Below, in pieces: positions 13,889 through 14,869 of a stretch of 14,869 nucleotides of DNA. The position numbers were made by a program, and so were the translations under genes. Every line of letters begins with the position of its first letter. Positions within the stretch are counted from its first letter, which is position 1. The stretch comes from JAHRAH01 sp051009015 (GTDB lineage: Bacteria; Pseudomonadota; Gammaproteobacteria; Tethybacterales; Persebacteraceae): contig JBPCWZ010000061.1 in assembly GCA_051009015.1 (NCBI GenBank), positions 1 to 14,869 of the forward strand. Direction: 5' to 3'. The notes beneath the pieces are model-generated. The model ran no database searches. It was not told where the DNA came from and saw only the letters and a program-made list of their open reading frames with translations.

Positions 13889-14587
13889 ATGGAAAACAAA
13901 CCCGACAAACTCAAACTGCCCGAAGTGCTTTTTCAATACCGCCCGCCGGAGTTGTGGGCGCTGGAAAACTTGTCCCGGCAGGTCATACACTTCACATCGC
14001 CCGAAAAATTTAACGACCCGTATGATTGCAACATTCCGCCAATGTTGAGTCGTTTGCCGGATGCGGGATTCGCCCGTCTTGCGAAAATGTGGCCTGATAT
14101 ACGCAAGAAGCACGGAGTTGCGTGCCTTTCGGCGTGCAACGACAACTTGCTTATGTGGTCGCATTATGCCGGTCGCGGCAAAGGGTTTTGCCTCGCGTTT
14201 GAGGTCAATGATATTGATGAAAGCATATTGGCTTTTGGAAACCATGAGGTTATGCCGGTTAAATATGAGAAAAACAACCCATCGGCTACCGACATTGAAA
14301 TTTGGAAAGCCGGCGAGGATAAGTGGGGGAAATTATTCCTGCACAAATCCGAGGATTGGAAATACGAGCAGGAATGGCGGTTAGTTAAGGGGAGTGAAGG
14401 CGAAGAGAAATACTGGGCGGCATGGCTTAAAGCCATTTATTTTGGCACGGGCGCCACGGATGGCATGAAAGAAATCATCCGCTCCATTGTTGAGGAAACA
14501 TACCCGGATACCGAGTTGTGGGAGGGGGAACTCAGCAAAACCGAATACAAGGTAGTGTTTCACCCTTACCAACCGAAGCGGGCATAA
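13889..14587 (+). CDS. DUF2971-family protein
   Basis: The 232 residues match the pattern of DUF2971 proteins: an N-terminal LFQYRPPELWALENLSRQ, then IHFTSPEKFNDPYDC, then ACLSACNDNLLMWSHYAGRGKGFCLAFEV in the middle and HKSEDWKYEQEWRLV near residue 160. There is no signal peptide or membrane helix, so it should be cytoplasmic. The biochemical role of DUF2971 is not established to my knowledge; members are scattered among accessory genes of bacteria, and no function should be read from the domain alone. It follows the ankyrin gene by 38 bases but has a promoter of its own. Repeat element B begins 43 bases after its stop. Confidence 0.8.
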   Translation: MENKPDKLKLPEVLFQYRPPELWALENLSRQVIHFTSPEKFNDPYDCNIPPMLSRLPDAGFARLAKMWPDIRKKHGVACLSACNDNLLMWSHYAGRGKGFCLAFEVNDIDESILAFGNHEVMPVKYEKNNPSATDIEIWKAGEDKWGKLFLHKSEDWKYEQEWRLVKGSEGEEKYWAAWLKAIYFGTGATDGMKEIIRSIVEETYPDTELWEGELSKTEYKVVFHPYQPKRA

Positions 14588-14591
14588 ATGC

Positions 14592-14610
14592 ATTGTCAAT
14601 TTGCGACAAT
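14592..14610 (+). terminator. Weak hairpin after the DUF2971 gene
   Basis: ATTGTC and GACAAT form a 6-bp AT-rich stem with a 7-base loop, five bases past the stop codon. A-residues rather than T-residues follow, so termination by it is doubtful; the large palindromic element just downstream may serve instead. Confidence 0.2.
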
Positions 14611-14630
14611 ACTGCAAAAACCCGCCCCTC

Positions 14631-14809
14631 GTCATTCCCGCAAAAGCGGGAATCCAAACCCTTGTCATTTGTCTATTTGCGCGATAGCGCAAACGGCGGC
14701 TTTGCCGCCGCAAATGGCAAACCGCAGAGTGCGCAAAGCGCGCTCGTAATTAAAGCCCCGAAGGGGCGCCCTTGCGGGCGCGTTAGATTCCCGCTTTCGC
14801 GGGAATGAC
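14631..14809 (-). repeat. Composite palindromic (MITE-like) repeat element, copy B (inverted relative to copy A)
   Basis: It is bounded by GTCATTCCCGCAAAAGCGGG and an inverted partner ending GGGAATGAC. Read on the minus strand, its modules follow the order of copy A: GCGCCCGCAAGGGCGCC, a GGGCTTT block, TTTGCCATTTGCGGCG, TTTGCGC..GCGCAAA, then the closing palindrome. It is about 20 bases longer than copy A because of an extra GAGCGCGC..GCGCACTC segment. No coding potential is seen. Confidence 0.75.
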
Positions 14810-14869
14810 GGGGGATGCGGGAATCTCCTTTTTGTTATAGCCCTGAAAGGGCGTCCTGTTCATAGCACG
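14810..14869. other. Right edge of window, no gene seen
   Basis: Only a short GCCCTGAAAGGGC hairpin and a half-repeat GCGGGAATC are visible. The segment is too short to judge. Confidence 0.4.

Overview
The window looks like one contig from a Gram-negative member of the Pseudomonadota, probably gamma- or betaproteobacterial. The evidence is a rod-shape operon in the order mreB-mreC-mreD-mrdA, complex I membrane subunits nuoJ-nuoK-nuoL, and a full-length tilS. I cannot name the lineage: MreB is clearly MreB but diverges from the common enterobacterial and neisserial sequences. Dispersed 20-bp palindromes of the form ATTCCC-N8-GGGAAT resemble the dRS3 repeats of Neisseria. A long ankyrin-repeat lipoprotein would suit a host-associated organism, but that is inference.

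Layout, left to right. Positions 1-159 hold a composite palindromic repeat element; a diverged copy in the opposite orientation lies at 14631-14809. Positions 222-263 hold a 7-bp tandem repeat. From 422 to 4570, on the minus strand, lies the cell-elongation operon (transcribed mreB, mreC, mreD, mrdA) with very tight junctions. Positions 4789-5559 (minus) encode a solitary type IV pilin-like protein with a C9 homopolymer in its coding strand. Divergent from it is tilS (5845-7335, plus), which makes the lysidine of the AUA-reading tRNA-Ile. Positions 7436-7774 encode a small unrecognised secreted protein. It is followed at 7786-7890 by a decayed second copy of the tilS 3' end. Positions 7975-10912 hold nuoJ-nuoK-nuoL, joined by ATGA overlaps. 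The expected nuoM and nuoN are missing; a CcrM/HinfI-type beta-class adenine methyltransferase (10903-11790) overlaps the end of nuoL instead, and its C-terminus is made of the dispersed repeat. Positions 11868-13850 encode a lipoprotein with a coiled coil and 13 consecutive 33-residue ankyrin repeats. Positions 13889-14587 encode a DUF2971-family protein.

Functionally, the left part is core cell-wall elongation: MreB filaments, the MreC/MreD scaffold and the PBP2 transpeptidase. The middle is core metabolism (tRNA modification, proton-pumping subunits of complex I). Accessory genes (pilin-like, small secreted protein, methyltransferase, ankyrin lipoprotein, DUF2971) fill the junctions between core blocks. 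Core operons are cut short at those junctions: no rodA after mrdA and no nuoM/nuoN after nuoL. Several genes begin within 6-13 bases of a good -10 hexamer, which suggests very short or leaderless mRNAs. I saw no rRNA, tRNA, CRISPR array or transposase gene. I find no convincing complete new system. The strongest oddities are the duplicated tilS end around the secreted-protein gene, the repeat-tailed methyltransferase, and the paired terminal elements.
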